From positions 157,065,290 through 157,129,289 of the forward strand of contig NC_134834.1 of the NCBI RefSeq assembly GCF_004210375.1: a DNA stretch of 64,000 bases, given 5' to 3'. The DNA is from Tachypleus tridentatus (Eukaryota > Arthropoda > Merostomata > Xiphosura > Limulidae). Under the pieces are notes generated by a model. The model was not told the DNA's origin. It ran no database searches and was given only the letters and a program-made list of their open reading frames with translations. Below, piece by piece: positions 11,432 to 26,400 of the stretch. Each line of letters starts with the position of its first letter. Positions within the stretch are counted from its first letter, which is position 1. The position numbers and the translations under genes were made by a program.

Positions 11432-14400
11432 CTGAAAGACAGAAAATAATGAAGCAACAAATAGTTTTATGTATCCTTAAAGTTATATGTATGATTCTTT
11501 ATTTAATGTTACTTTCATTGACAGTATTAGTTAAAATATTTATATATACTTTTTTTATTATGAAAATAATTTTAAACCATGAACTGCTTGTAGTAATTTG
11601 GAACTAACCTAAATCTTTTAAGTTGACTAAACCTCTTAGATATTATTAGGATTACTACCAAAAATATTGACAACAGCAAAGGTACCCCCAACTGATAGAT
11701 CACTGCATTGTAATCATTATGGGTCGTTGTTTTAAGACACTATATTCCTAGCTAGATAAAGAGTATTACTCTAGTCTTATTATTTACCTATGTAGGTAGC
11801 TTCTTGTGATGAAAAGTTACTGATAAGTAAAGAACAAAACAAAAATACTGTAATCTATTTTTAACATGGGTGATAAATACATTAACATTTTAAGAATGAC
11901 TGTATTACTATCTGAATACCAGTTTCATCTGATCATGAGTAAATGATCAGAAGAGAAAAAAAAACATCTGTTGATTAATCCACAGATTCAGTAGCAGCAA
12001 CTATTCAGTGTCCCAGCACAAGTATGTACACTATGTTTGTCCACTGGTTTGAATAAAGATGGTTTTCATGTTGTATAATGCATTGTATCCACTCTATTTT
12101 TTTCTTGAACTAAATTAGTTTAATCAGATTGAGACTTTACTTTGTAAGTTATCCTGCTGATTCTACCATTATAAAGTTAATATTCTTCATGTTGAAATAT
12201 TTCATTCTTCAAGCATTGCTAAAAATATATAAACCAAGAAGTCATTTGAAATAAAAAAGTAAAAAACGTATCATTTAGGGTAGGGCAAACAACTGTAGCC
12301 TTCTTGACCATTTCCAGTTGAGAGAGGCGTGATGACTCTAAGACTCACCTTGATGATGATATCCGACGATTTTTCATTTTTCAAGTTGAAGTGGGCAATC
12401 TCAGGACTCAGAAAAGTTGCAGTAATGGCATACATTTGGTAGCACGTGTTTATTAGCTGCTCTGCAAGACTAAGGTGGGAAATAGGCATTCCATAATGAT
12501 AACCAAGAATGAGGGTCCCAGGGAGGAAGCAAACCAGATGGTCCTAGTTTGCATAGAAAACAAAAACGTAACTTAAATATTCTCAGAAAGAGTAGAGATT
12601 ATTTAATGCAATGTTTTAAGGGCATGAGAAACAAAATGTACATACATTAGGTGATTTTAAGAAGTACAGACAAAATATACATTAATTACATGGGCCACAA
12701 TAATATGTCAAACAAAAATTCATGGGGTTTTGATGATCATACAATGCACAAAGAAAACAGAATATAGAACATAAAAACATATGAAGTGAAGATGCCAATG
12801 AGATGAAGAGAGAAGACTGAAAAAATACATGGCATAGGGAACAAAATAATATATGAAATACATATAACTATAATGTGAACAGACTTTGGATTAGACTAAT
12901 CTATCCTAGATATGTGGAGCAACAATATATGTAGGCTATTTAGTAGTAGAAAAATATAAATGCAGAAAATTACATTTAAAAAACACAGAATAAAAGTTGT
13001 GTAGATATAATAAACAGTTGTTGGATAAACAGAGGTTAGGCAAAGTGAATTAGGTGGCAATTAGGTAGCAAGTAATACAAATACATATAGGTTATATTAG
13101 CTTTGGAGAAAGAGAATAAAACTATTGTTTCTGTACATAGTTTTTTATAAATTCATATCTTGTGAAGGATATATTTAGTAGTACACAGTTTTAAGAAATT
13201 CAGAGAAATGAACCAATGTTCAGTTACACAAATAAGATGTACATAAACATATTATTGGTCTATCAACATGAAACAAAAACATCATCCAATTGGAGAAAAC
13301 TACATTAATGATATATTCCTGTTGACTTTTACACATTGATACACACTATTCACATTTCTGATGTTCATCATGTTAAAACTAACTTAGGATATTTTACATT
13401 AATTTAATTTCTAATTGTAAAGGTTTTATTGGTATAATATTCTAAGAATGATTCAGACACATACTGGGGCAGAAAAGAAAACTTCACATATAAACATAAT
13501 AGAAATAACTGTTTATGCAAAAAATAGCATGTCAAACTCACCTAAAGGCCAGAAAGAAAAATTATAGACTATATAGAGATGTACAAACATGAAATCAAGA
13601 ACTAAACACAGTTGGTATCAATTAACAAATTAAAACAAATTAGCACAAAAATAGCCTATAATGTTTATTACATATTTTTATGAAGAGAAAAAGATCTCTT
13701 CAACTTGCCATTTTTGGACTATACTTTTTTCCATTTAATAGTTCACCTACAAAAACCAATTGATTTGGTTTACTTTTATGAACAAGGTTTTTCATGACAC
13801 CTTCAATTGCTTCCATGTAGTCTTCTTTTAACCTGTGTAGATAAACATACAGTTTCATTCTACATCAGACTGATCCATTCTGTTGACTGTTTTGGAAATT
13901 ATATAACTATAACAAGAACAGTACAATATATCTTTAGTTAAATAACAGTAACTAGTCACTACAACAATTTTGACTGAATGTTTCTTTTGTTTTTCTAATT
14001 GTACTGTAAATATATATATTTCTTATTATTACTCAAATTAAAATAAAGTAAAATTACTGTTGATTATGAAAGTAAATTTCCATGAGTAAGTAACATAGCA
14101 TTCTTTTAAAGTTTATCATAAATACAAGAATAAAATAAAAATTAGAACATTTCCTGTTTTAAATTAGGCAACATTTACTCAATCTTTTCAAAACTAAAAT
14201 ATAATTATTATTTCTTTGTCTAAACACCACTCAGTCTTAGATAGATTATTAACAAACTAAAAACTTTGCAATACATATAAACAAATTGCATGACTTGCAT
14301 ACTGTACATTATTTCTGTGAATATATAGGATACTGATATTAGTAAACAACTCTATGTGAACAAAAATGTAATTTCATCAAAAGATATTTTACAAAAAGAA

Positions 14401-17400
14401 ATAAAAAATTCAGATAAACACTTCAATTTCTTCATAAATTAGATCATAATAATAATATGCATACTATCAGTCTTAGATACTCCTTAAAATTAATCATAAT
14501 TAAATTGTTACATTTTAAGACTTTTTATTGTGTATCAGATATTAGTATACTGGAAAATTGAATGAAAATAACATCTGTGATTATATAACTGACACTTGCA
14601 TGACTGAATGAAAATATAGATAACATTTTCTTAATGTAATTTTTAATTCAATGCTGCAAACATTCCACTTTAAGTAGAGTGAAAGAAAATAATTTTGTGT
14701 AACTATTTAATGAGTTCATATATTTACACAGAGGCTGCAGATACTAAATTTAAAATGTTTTTACAGATGTTTCATATTTTATGACGTTTTTGCCCTTTGG
14801 TTAATTACAATATGAGTGAAAAAGACACAGGCATTTAAAAAAGAAACAACACATTTCTTATAATTTTGCCAATGAATGGATTTTATTCTAGATTTCCAAA
14901 CAGGCATGCTATGAATCACCAATACTACAGGTGAAAGGCTATTTTCTGTGTTAAAAAATGGATGAAGAACTATGTATGGAACACAATATCCTAGGATAAT
15001 TATCTTTTCTTTCACTTCTGAACAGCACAGATAGCTAAGCTGCTTTGTGCCATGAAACACCAAACCAACCAACCACTTCTGAACATAGAAAATGAGGAAT
15101 TGCAGCATAAGAATTACAAATTAATTATTGGCCAGCTTGCAGTTAAGTCTGGAAAACTTTGATATGAGATAGATATTTATTCTTTATTTGTTTGTGTTTA
15201 TATTAAATATATATCAAACACAATATTAGTTGCTAATTCATATATTATGAGTTTTCTAATTGGTTATGTTAAGAATAATGCTAGTAACTGAATAATATTA
15301 CCTGTGATGAAAGAAACTTCTAATCAGGTAAACCCCATTACATTTTGTTGCAAATCAAAGTATTTCAAATGTAATAAAATATGGTGTATAATTCTGATAT
15401 GTCAACATTTGCAAGAGTTACAATTTCCCTATGCTATAAATGTTTTTCCAATGGACACTTCCTTCTCACATAAATGACTATTTTTGTTCAGTACTACATT
15501 CTATAGGCAAAACATTTTTTTGCATGCAACAAGCCTTGAACTCCAAAGTATCCTAGATTCAACATAATCTGAATGTGCCTGGCATATAAATGATCATGCA
15601 ACAACCCTCTACCAATAAGAGTTAAACACACCCTCCTGACACACATGACTCATCTATTTAGTTTTTCCAAATTATTATTTTGAGTTTTGGCAGCAAATAG
15701 AAGCACCAGTTTTCAATGGGGAGTGTGAAAGAAAGTGACAACTTGTCAGAGATATAGTTACACTATAGGAAAATTATAACTCCTGAAATGCTACATTATC
15801 TCTTCTCACACAAAAAAGCTGGAATCCTACACTTAATAGTGAAGAAACCAGTGCAAGAGAAAGAGAGAAGCATTAGAAAGCACCTGAAAAGAGATCTTCA
15901 CATTAGACAATCATATGTACGAGACCTCACCACTTCTGTACCAGATATACTCTTCACCCAGTGTGGAAATAGGTGACACATATGCTGGCATAAAAATGGG
16001 AGAACCACATCCAAAAAAAAAAGATCAACTGGTGAATAGGGATCTGAACCACATAATATCTGAATCCCAATCACATGGATAACATGATTATGTGTTAGAT
16101 TAAAAAAGATGTGTTCCTAGGTATAAAGTGGTTAGGGCACGACGGACCATACACGACAAGTCAGTTGCATTGAAAACCCAGCCACCAGGAACCGACATCT
16201 GTGTGAGCATAGAAAAAAGGATCATACCATCTTCGTCTCAAGGTCAGTAGACTGGAGTGAAATATTAAGCCCACTGATCTGTGAACAGGACACATGATAA
16301 ACTGTTTGACAGATCCAGGACCCTCACATTCATACAACTGGTATAATAAACATTCCCATTCAAAACCAATTTGACAAAAAACCACCTCAGTGCAAAAACA
16401 TCCTTGTTACACGAAAATTGAGAGATGGTATAAGAGGAAAAAACAGCATTAATTTTCAAGTACCACCACTATGACCCACAACATGGGTAAAGTAGAAAAA
16501 AAAGGTTAGGGACAGAGATAGCTGGAAATTCAAAACCCAAATACTGGGAATTGACATCCATGTGGGGGTAGGATGAGAGATTCCAAATGAAGGAGTGAAC
16601 TGCAATTTTGATGGCTCACTCCAAAGCTACATCCCCTCAGATAAGCCCGTACAAAGATGGAACACCAGATTGGTGAACATCTCATCAGCTACACCAGCAG
16701 AACATCATTACTCTACTGTCAACTGAGCAATTTCATCATTGTTTGTATTATATATCACTATAATATTCAGAAGGGTGACTCCATGGTCCACCACCCTAGT
16801 GATTTGGAACTGAAAATTAGTCTCCCATATTCTAGTGGAAAAAAGAAGGAGGGAGAAAATACAGTGGAGAGTTCAGAGGAAAGTCAACAATGGAGAAAAT
16901 GTAATAAATAACCATGAGAACCCTATTTCAGAAAGCATACCAGACTCAATTCATTCAGTTGAATGAATGGCAGGGATGGGCAGCTAACCTTTCTGGTTTA
17001 CCTAGGAAGTCCATGGGTGTTTACAATCCAGAATGGGCATATTAACGAAAGAAATCTATATAACGAGGGTAAGCCTATAAGCACTCTTGTGAACACCCCA
17101 TCTCAACAATGAATGTTGAGTGGCCACAGCAATTATAAATATGAAGTCAACATGGCCTGATAATGCATATTTGATTACCTGAAGAATATCTGACCAGGCA
17201 TTACTCACCACAGAGTGGAATCTGTACAGGAATAAAGGAAAGGTAAATACACCTGAAAAGTAAGAGACTTACAAAAGATAAGTTATTGACTCACAGTCTC
17301 ACCAAAGTCTAAATAATGGTCACAGGAAGAAGATAACCTGGTGATGAAGAAATAGTGATCCAATGAAGATTGTGAGAGATGAACTTACTTGATGTGGTCC

Positions 17401-20400
17401 ATATGCCTGACTGAAGAATTTTCTCCAAGGGACAACAGAGATGAAATGCCAGCAAAAAGTCAAGGTGTCTAATCTGATGAGAAGGCCTCTGGGACAAATT
17501 AAAAGAAGAAGAGAAGGAACTATAAGCCAATCAAATTAAAAGCCAAATTAGAAAGGAACACAACAAAAAGTGTGGGATAAAACAGCCTCATAAGAAGACT
17601 GAAGAGATCCACAAACAAACTGCCAAGTGAGAAAATCATGAAGAAGAGGTACAGTGGGTCAAGTAAGCAAAAATCCCAAACCCAAAAATCACTGGCAGGA
17701 AACACTCTACCTACACTAATAAACACCTATGTAGAAGGGCAAATAGAACATACAAAAACTAAGTGACTCACTAGGATAATTTAGATCATCTTGCTAGGGA
17801 ACTAATATAAAACAGGCATGAAAACAGAGAATATGAAAAGGATCTGCAACAAGATTACAAGCACCCAGCATATGGAACACAAGGAGATAAATACTAAGTG
17901 TGAGGATAAAAAAAAAAGGAGATCCAAAGTTTGACCATAAATGGAAAGAGAAAGGTATCACCTTGGTGGGTAATAAAAGTAACCACTGCCAAAATGTCAG
18001 AATGAATCATAACCAGATGATTTCTGGCAAGAAGAAGAAAATGATATAAAGCATTAGGTATGGCCAGAAGCTTCAGGACATCATTATGATAGGATCAATC
18101 AAATGAAAGTAACAGATCTGAAACTTCCTGCTGTTCAAGCCATATCCCCTAGCCCTGAAGGGAAACTTCTATTAAGATATTCAAATCTGGATGCAGGGAG
18201 GAAAGCTGAACACTGACTAATGTGTCAGCCCTTTGCAATCACCTTTGAATAATATTGACAGGAGGAGGAAGGAAAATGGGAGTCTCCAATGGATCCCAAG
18301 CAAGGTTTCACTGATCATGTAGGACCAAGTGAAGAAACTCCATATGTGTTTGTCCCATAAGGATAAAGGCTTCCATAGAAAACCACATCCCTAAAAGTGA
18401 AAGAATCTAGTGAGCAGTAAGGATGTGGAGAATTGAAATTCCATGGAATGCAGTTGAAGAAAAGAATGTCAAGCTTGAGTGAGATGAGTGTTAATAAAAA
18501 CACCCAAGTGGACCAGTTATTAACTAGGTACAAGGAATGACTTCTCCAACTTGATTAACCAAGCCACACAAGCTATGTTCAGGAGCAGCAGATGTGTGTG
18601 ATGGATTGACTAACATAAGCCAGTCATCCATATAATGATGTAAGTGCAACCTCCGAGTATGTACATGATGCACAAAAACATTAACCACTTATCAAAAGAC
18701 TTAAAGGACCAAAACAAGCACAAAGGACAAGGTCCACAAGTGATAAACTACTCCACGATGAACATCTCAACAGATGAGATATTAAAAATATGCAGATAAG
18801 CATTCACAATATTGACTTTGATCATCTACAAACCTGGAAAGAGAGAGAGAGAGAAAAAAAAAACTCTTTGAGAGTGAGAAAATACTCCATGATTAATTGG
18901 GGGAGAACCAAAAAGTGATGGTAGCAGGACAAATCAATCACAGGTTGCCATTTTCCAATTTTCTTGGGTATAACAAAGAGCATGGAATATAAACCTAGGA
19001 AAGGATGAATTACAGGTCTTATGGTTTTTTGGGAAAGATTTGGTGTTGTTTCCAAAAAACATTTACTGGTATTACAATGCTGAGGCAACAAAAAGGATAT
19101 GAATACTTACTGTAGAAAATGAAGGAGGGAAAGGAAGTGGAGGCAAAATGCTGTCAAATTCCTCATTGGCCTGAACATGATTAGAAGAAATATGGACAAC
19201 ATCATGAAAAGCATTTTAACTTCCATAATGATCAATCTCACGGTGAAAGAGAGTTGATAGTTTCATAGCTGAGTTACTCACACCTGCAGTTTGTGTAAAT
19301 GTGCTGGTCGATGGTATTTCTGAAGTGGTAACTTGGACTTCAGAATTTATTGTAAAAGATGAATGATTAGAGACAACAGCAATAGAATAAAGAATTGAAA
19401 CTGGAAAAAATAAGTTATTCTTAAGTTCAGAAACTGTTTTGAAATTTAGAAAAACAATTCATCTTTGGAATGAATGGCAAAAAGAGGACAGTGTTTAATG
19501 AGAAAAAAAACATGATCTAAAAACACAATAAAGAATGACTTGACAAGAGCACCGTCAAATGAGAAGTGATAGTTTGGCAGAATCAAACAGGAGTCATATA
19601 CATCAGGGGTGTGTGTTACACTCCTACTGATAGTTGTTGTTGTTGCATTAGACTTACGTAAAGACACAGTTGAATCCATGCTCGAGACTGAATGAGAATA
19701 GCTATTTATGTGAACAAAGGTAACGTACTATATTGAAAAAAGAATTATGTTAAGGTTTCATAATAATGAAACCAGCTAATATCTTTTTCAGAAACTGTAG
19801 ATTTAGACATTTTGGAAATAAAATCAGAATAGAAAACAAATTACTTTTACTCTCCAGATAAGAATAAAAAACACAAAGGATAAAACTGTTGTAGACCTAA
19901 GAAAAAGGTTTTTAGAGAAATGAAGATGAAATGTAGTGGTAGCAAAGGATTCAAATACATCATTTTCATGAGTTTTGGAGAAAAAAAAGAATAAAACTAT
20001 TTTTGTTTCTGAACATAAAGCATGAATTATAGAATAAAATGACGTTTTTTTTTAATTATACTTCTAACACCTTTACCTACCATGTTATGTTTCTTCCTGT
20101 TTGAATCCACTGTTTCAAAAGGTATTCATAATAAGTATCTGCTCGAGCTCCAAGTGTGATAGTGGCTCGAGTACGAAACTCACCCGTATTAGTATTAATA
20201 AACATTGGCACAAGTCCATCCTTTTTGGGCAAAGTATGCAAGTGTTTGGAAACGTGAAAAGCTGCTTCCTGATAAAGAACTTTACAATATAAATTTGATT
20301 TTCTCTAAACTTGCTTATTTACAATATGATGTATTTATAAAATCAGTAATTGAAATTTTGGCTGTAATGTTATTTTTTATTTACTGGCCATAAATAAAAC

Positions 20401-23400
20401 TTTTCTTCTATTTAAATCACTTCCAACCCAATTCTTGAGATTACAAACAAAAATAATACAAAGTAGTTACAGTATTAGGTTATAATCACAAATAAAATCT
20501 AGGTTTTGTTCAGTTTAATAAAATTTAAGTACATTTTAACCTTTGCAGAAAATCAACATTTTTTAAACTTTCAAAATATTCTTAAACAAGAAATATATTA
20601 TCTACTTTGTAAACATTAACACTGACAAACAAGGGTAATTTTATAGTAAAAATGAAAAATTAGTAAATAATAAATCTTGTGATAAAAAGATATCACTAAA
20701 CCCCTAACCTCATATTCAGGTCTGCCAGTTACGCGACTAAGATCTCGAAACTCCAGTTGAACAGTGGACACTTCAGACACAGAGCTGTCAGTACTCCATG
20801 AAGGAGGGTGAACAATGCCAGACTGTAGATTAACATCAGAGTAAGGAACACCAGATCGAGTCTTAAAGCATGGCATCAGACGGTTCCCAATGTCAATCTT
20901 TTACATGATTGTATAAATTTAAACCATAAGTACATAATCTATAAAACAAAAATTGGTATGCAGATGCTTATAGATTTAATAAACATTAAACAGCAATCAG
21001 AGTACTGGATAATAGTAAAACAAATGTATATTATAAAGTCCACTCTTCACTTAGCAACAACTGAATAAAATACTTTCAATTAATCCAATGTTATATAGTG
21101 AAATAAACAGTAGGACTAATATAATGTGAAATTATCAGGAAAATACCATGAAATCAACATAAGGATTAATATAGAATTAACAGTAGGAATGATATGGAAC
21201 AGCAGCAGGAATAAAGTGGAATAAACAGTTGAAATGAAGTGGAATTGACAAAATAAATAAGATGAAATAAACAGTTGAAATAACATAGAAAAAACAGTAA
21301 CTTTTTTGGGTAATAATCGTATCTACACAAATGATTTTGAAATTCTAAAGTCTGTAAAAATATAAAAATTAGTTACTGTTATTTCTTTTTGTAGAAAACA
21401 ACATTTAAAACTAACATAACATAATCATGAGTAAAGACCCAAGAAAGTTACTAAAGACTTTTTTTTATTCCAATCTTTTACTGCTACATCACACTTGTTC
21501 TTACTAGTGAAATGTGAAAAGAAAACAGCTATAAAAAACAAGACTAATTGACCAAACAAATCTCAGTATTTTAATCAATTTTTATTCATATTAAAGCACA
21601 CTGCTTCAAGTAATCAGACCAGCAATTTACTGTATCTGAAACAAGAAAAAATGTGGTTGGACAAATAATCAATTGTTATATACACCACACCAAGGTAAAG
21701 CTTCAGCATGACATAAACAGTCAGGAAACTGAAACACATAATTCTGTCAACACTGCAGCTTTATTAAATGTAAATACTAAGAGAGAATTTGTTTTAATGC
21801 TATGATACAATGTAACTGTCAGGGCTAAAATGATTTCTTTTACTATAGTAATTTATGAAAACATTTCACATGAATTTCTTATTTTGAGCATAACTAATAA
21901 AGCTATCTGTTGCCATTACTAATTTTGAACTACAAACCAGTCAATAACACCCCACCACCTATCATCTATGTTATGAAGTTTATTATTTTATTATTGATGT
22001 TTAAATTAAATTTATATTTAGAAATGCAGATAACTTATACCACTAAATATCATTTTCACTAAATGCTAGTATATCAGTAGTAGTCTTTTGCAGACTGAAA
22101 TTTCTAGAAACTCTCACCTATAAATATAACCAACGAGACATGCCAAGAAGACAGTGTATATTACTGGTTTGCTACAGTTGGTAAACTATAAACCTCTGAA
22201 TTGTTAATTGAGAACATAAGATATACTGACCAAAAACTTAATAGATTTTGAATATAATAAACCATTTAACTTCAGTGGATTCACATCAGATATTAGTATA
22301 TTTTTTTAAAACATTATATAACTTCACAAGTGGAAAACTTGATGCAGAGCTAATTAACTCCCTGTTAAGCATATTACAACACAAAACTGATTTGCTCATT
22401 GTGAACTCTCAATAAGATATCTACTTCCAAATCACATAAAAGACTCAATATTGTTTGCAAGTTTGTAAAACTTTTGTATGTAAATCATTACTTGTAATAA
22501 CCATTATTGTCAATTGTATAACTGTTTGTATATTAAAATATATTTATATTGAAAAAGAAACTGTGTATCAATCTTTTTGGCAAATACCATAAATTGGATA
22601 CATATTGACATTTAATTACCCTCTAAATTTAAATTATTATTTAACTCAAATTAAGGCTACCTAAAATTATAATATAATAAATTAAGTGCCTCATTGTGAA
22701 AATATGTGTCCCTAAAGGAACACATTCACAAGCAACTGGACACATAAAATGATGTATAACGGGGCTAGAGCATGCCAAACAATAATTGGTGGGAAAGCTT
22801 CAGTCCAAAACCAGGTAGCAGTAGGAGGAGAAGGGTCCAAACTATTTTCACCTCAAGCATTAGAGGTAGAAGAAAAACAATGTCCATTCTAACCACCCAA
22901 ACAGGACGTGTGCAAATCCAGTACGCAACCAAAACAAGGCTACCCAGAAACCAGCATTGAAGCAACAGTAGAAAGGTTGTGATGATGCACAGAAAAGGGA
23001 GTGGGGTTGAGTTAGTTGGTTGTTCAGTGTTTAATGGCACAAAACAACAAGGCTACCTGCACCATACAACCAGTGAAAAATTAAAATTAAAATTATTAAA
23101 GTATGCAAAAAGGAATCATGTTAAAACAAAACAAAGTCCAATTTTTAAATTAAAAACTTAAATGGAGTTAAAAAGGCCAATGGCCCTTAAAAATTTAAAA
23201 ACAGAACTGAGGTGGTTAGTGTCAACATCGCTAATTAATGACATTGCCCAAAATCAAGGGTGAAACCATGGTAAAAATATGTCTAAAATGGTGCCATCGC
23301 TCACAGTTGTAATGATGGTACAACAGTAAAATGTAAGCTATTATGATTTCAGAGTCACACAGACCACACATTGGTGCATCAGTTCCAGATAAAAGAAAAT

Positions 23401-26400
23401 GATGAGTTAAAAAACTGTGCCCAAGATGTAGACTAGCTAGAACAACTTCTCCTTCCAATTCTTATGGAAGCAAGATAGCCAAAGTTCAACAGAAGGTTTT
23501 ATGTGGAAAAGCTTGTTATCACATTGCTCACTCCAAGTCAATTATCAAATAGCATGGAGCTGAGCTTTAAATACAGGACAGTAACCCATGTATGGGATAG
23601 GTATGGTTGTGATAGCACTTGAGCAGACAGGCTTAGCTGTGGTGTCAGAAAGCTTGTTCCTGCATATACCAATGTGGCCTGGTATTCATAAGAACTGGAT
23701 AGAAATGGATGATAAACAGAAATGAGCAAGTCAGTTTTGAATAGCGACAAGAATAGAGTGAGAACTAATGTGAATCAATTCCAGAGCCAGTAGAGAGCTA
23801 AGTTAATCTGTATACATAGTACATTTCGTGTACTGCACAGCTTCTATGTGATTCAGGGCAAGAGAAATGGTGTACAGTTTGGTAGTGAACACAGAAACTG
23901 AAGAGTGGATCCTGTGTGCAACCATTGAACTACAACAAACCATAGCAGAGCCCACAGAGTCACTAGATTTTGAACCATCCGTATAAATGGGAATGGAAGG
24001 ATGGTTTGTAAGATGTTTGCCAAATAGAAAACAGTACTTCCAATCAAGAGTATCCACCTTCTTCAGATGACTCAAAGAAATGTCACATTTGGGGATGTGC
24101 TGACCATTGGAGACAGCAACGTCATTCAAGAATAGACCCAATTGTGCCTGGATATGAAGGCCAAAAGAGGCAATAGCAGACAGTCTATTCTTAAAATGCA
24201 GGAAGGAAAAGATAACCCTAGGTGGGATGCTGTAGTAAGGATTGAAGTTTTGCCACATACAGTAAAGACAGTTGTAAATAGCAAAAGCGAAGAGAAGGTT
24301 CATGAGACTCAGTGTACAAATGCTGTACTGAAGGAGTGCAGAAAGGCCCTGATGGTAAACAGGGTCCACATTTTCAAGGCTAAAGTCTTGGAAGAGCCAT
24401 AGACCAGAAACCCATAGCCCAGTTTCGATCATATAAGGGAACAATAGACTTTAAGCACAGAATATCAATCCACTTCCCAAGAGATGGAAGAGAGGATACA
24501 GAGGATGTTCAGTACCCTTGTACACTTGACACATAGCTGATTTATTTGTGGAATAAAGATCAGCTTACAGTCAAAAATAAGCCCCAAAATCGTTGCCTCA
24601 GTGACAATGGAAAGCACAACTTCTCTGAGACAGAAGTGCATGCAAATGATTTTAGAGTAAAAAAAGGTAAAACTGTTTGCTGTGGTCCATTTCAATAAAT
24701 GATCAAAGACAGTTTGTAGTTGCCCCTCAATAAACCTCATGCTCAATGACTGACATGAGATATGGAAGTTGTCAACATAGAGACTGCTTGCAACTGCAGG
24801 TGGAAGTTGTTCACTGATGGCATCAATCTTTATTATGAAAAGTGTGACATTCAAGACACAGCCCTGAAAAACTCCAAATCCCTGTGGGAAAGAATGAGAA
24901 AGTGTTGAATCCACATGGACTTGGAATCACTGATTCATTAATAAATGATTAATAAAATTGAGCAAATGGTCACGCAACCTGTACGAGTGGAGGTCTTGCA
25001 GGATACCACACCTCCATACACTATTACACGTTTCACTAAGTAAAATGCTTCCCTGATTAACAATTCTAGTTGAATCAGGTAGTCCACAGTGTAGCGCTAT
25101 CATCGGAACCCACCATTGGGTGGTCAAGAGGAGGTTGTTTGATTCAAGGAACCAAATAAGATAAGCATTAGCAATCTTCTCTAAGATCTTACTGAGAGAG
25201 ATCATCAAAGCAATTGGATGATAGTTTGAAGGCATGTTGGGAGCTTTCCCAGGCTTAGAAAAAGGGTGAACAATAGCATGGCATCATCAGCATCAGGAAA
25301 AACATTCTCCTGCCAGATATGGTTAAAAATAACCAGAAGAATAGCAAGAGAGGTAGGAGAGAGATAATGCAGTATCTCGTAGTGAATATCATCAGGTCTA
25401 ATTGACGTACTGTTAGACAGATGAAGAGCAAGTTTGAATTCTATCAGTGTAAAGGGGTGATTATATTCAGAGATGATCAGCCCAAAAGGAAAGATGTCAT
25501 CTGATTTTGAACCATCTGTACAAATAAGAATGGAAGGATAGTTCGAAAGACATTCAGCAAATAACAGACAGTATTTCCAATTGAGTGTGTCTGCTTTTCT
25601 TAGATGACTTAAAGATAGGTCACATTTGCAGACTGTAATAAGCCAAGGTAAGATGGGCTGACCAGTGGATACAGCGATGTTATCCAAGGACAGACCCAAT
25701 TCATCCAACTGCATCTGGATACAAAGGCCAAAATGAGCAATGGCAGATTGTCTGTTCTGAAAAAGTATGGCCCATCAAAGAAGGTAAATACAACCCCAGG
25801 TGGAGTGCTTTGGTAAGGAACAAAGTTTCGAAGGACATAGGAAAGACAGTTGCAAATGATGGATATGCAAAGAAGGTTCATGAGACTATGTATAAGCTCT
25901 GAACTGGGGAAGTGCGGAAAGCCCTGGTGCAGAGCCAAAGTCCATGATGACAAACAGGGTCCAGCATCTTTAAGGCCAAGGTCCTGGCAGAGCCATAGAC
26001 CAGTGATTCATAGTTGAGATTTGATTGAATAAGAGCACGATATATCTTTCACAGAGAATACTGATCCACTCCCCAAGTGGTGGAAGAGAGGACACAGAGA
26101 ATGTTCAGTACTCTTGTACATTTGACCTTAGATGCTTGATGTGTCATATAAAGGTTAGGTTACAGTCAAAGATAAGCCCTAAAAACACTGTCTGAGGAAC
26201 CACAGGCAGCACAACTTCACCGATACGGAGTTCAGGATCAGGGCAAATATCCAGTTAGTGGCAAGAGCGCATACAAATAGTTTTAGAGAGAGAGAAGTTA
26301 AAGCCATTTGCTGTGGTCCACTTCAGTAAATGATTGAGAGCAGTTTGTAGCTGCCGCTCAATGTACCTCATGTTCGACAACTGACATGAGATGCGAAAGT

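Noticed and set aside
14779-15108. 109-residue minus-strand frame
   Set aside because: Part of it is the reverse of a LINE/SINE 3' tail repeat; the rest shows no motif.
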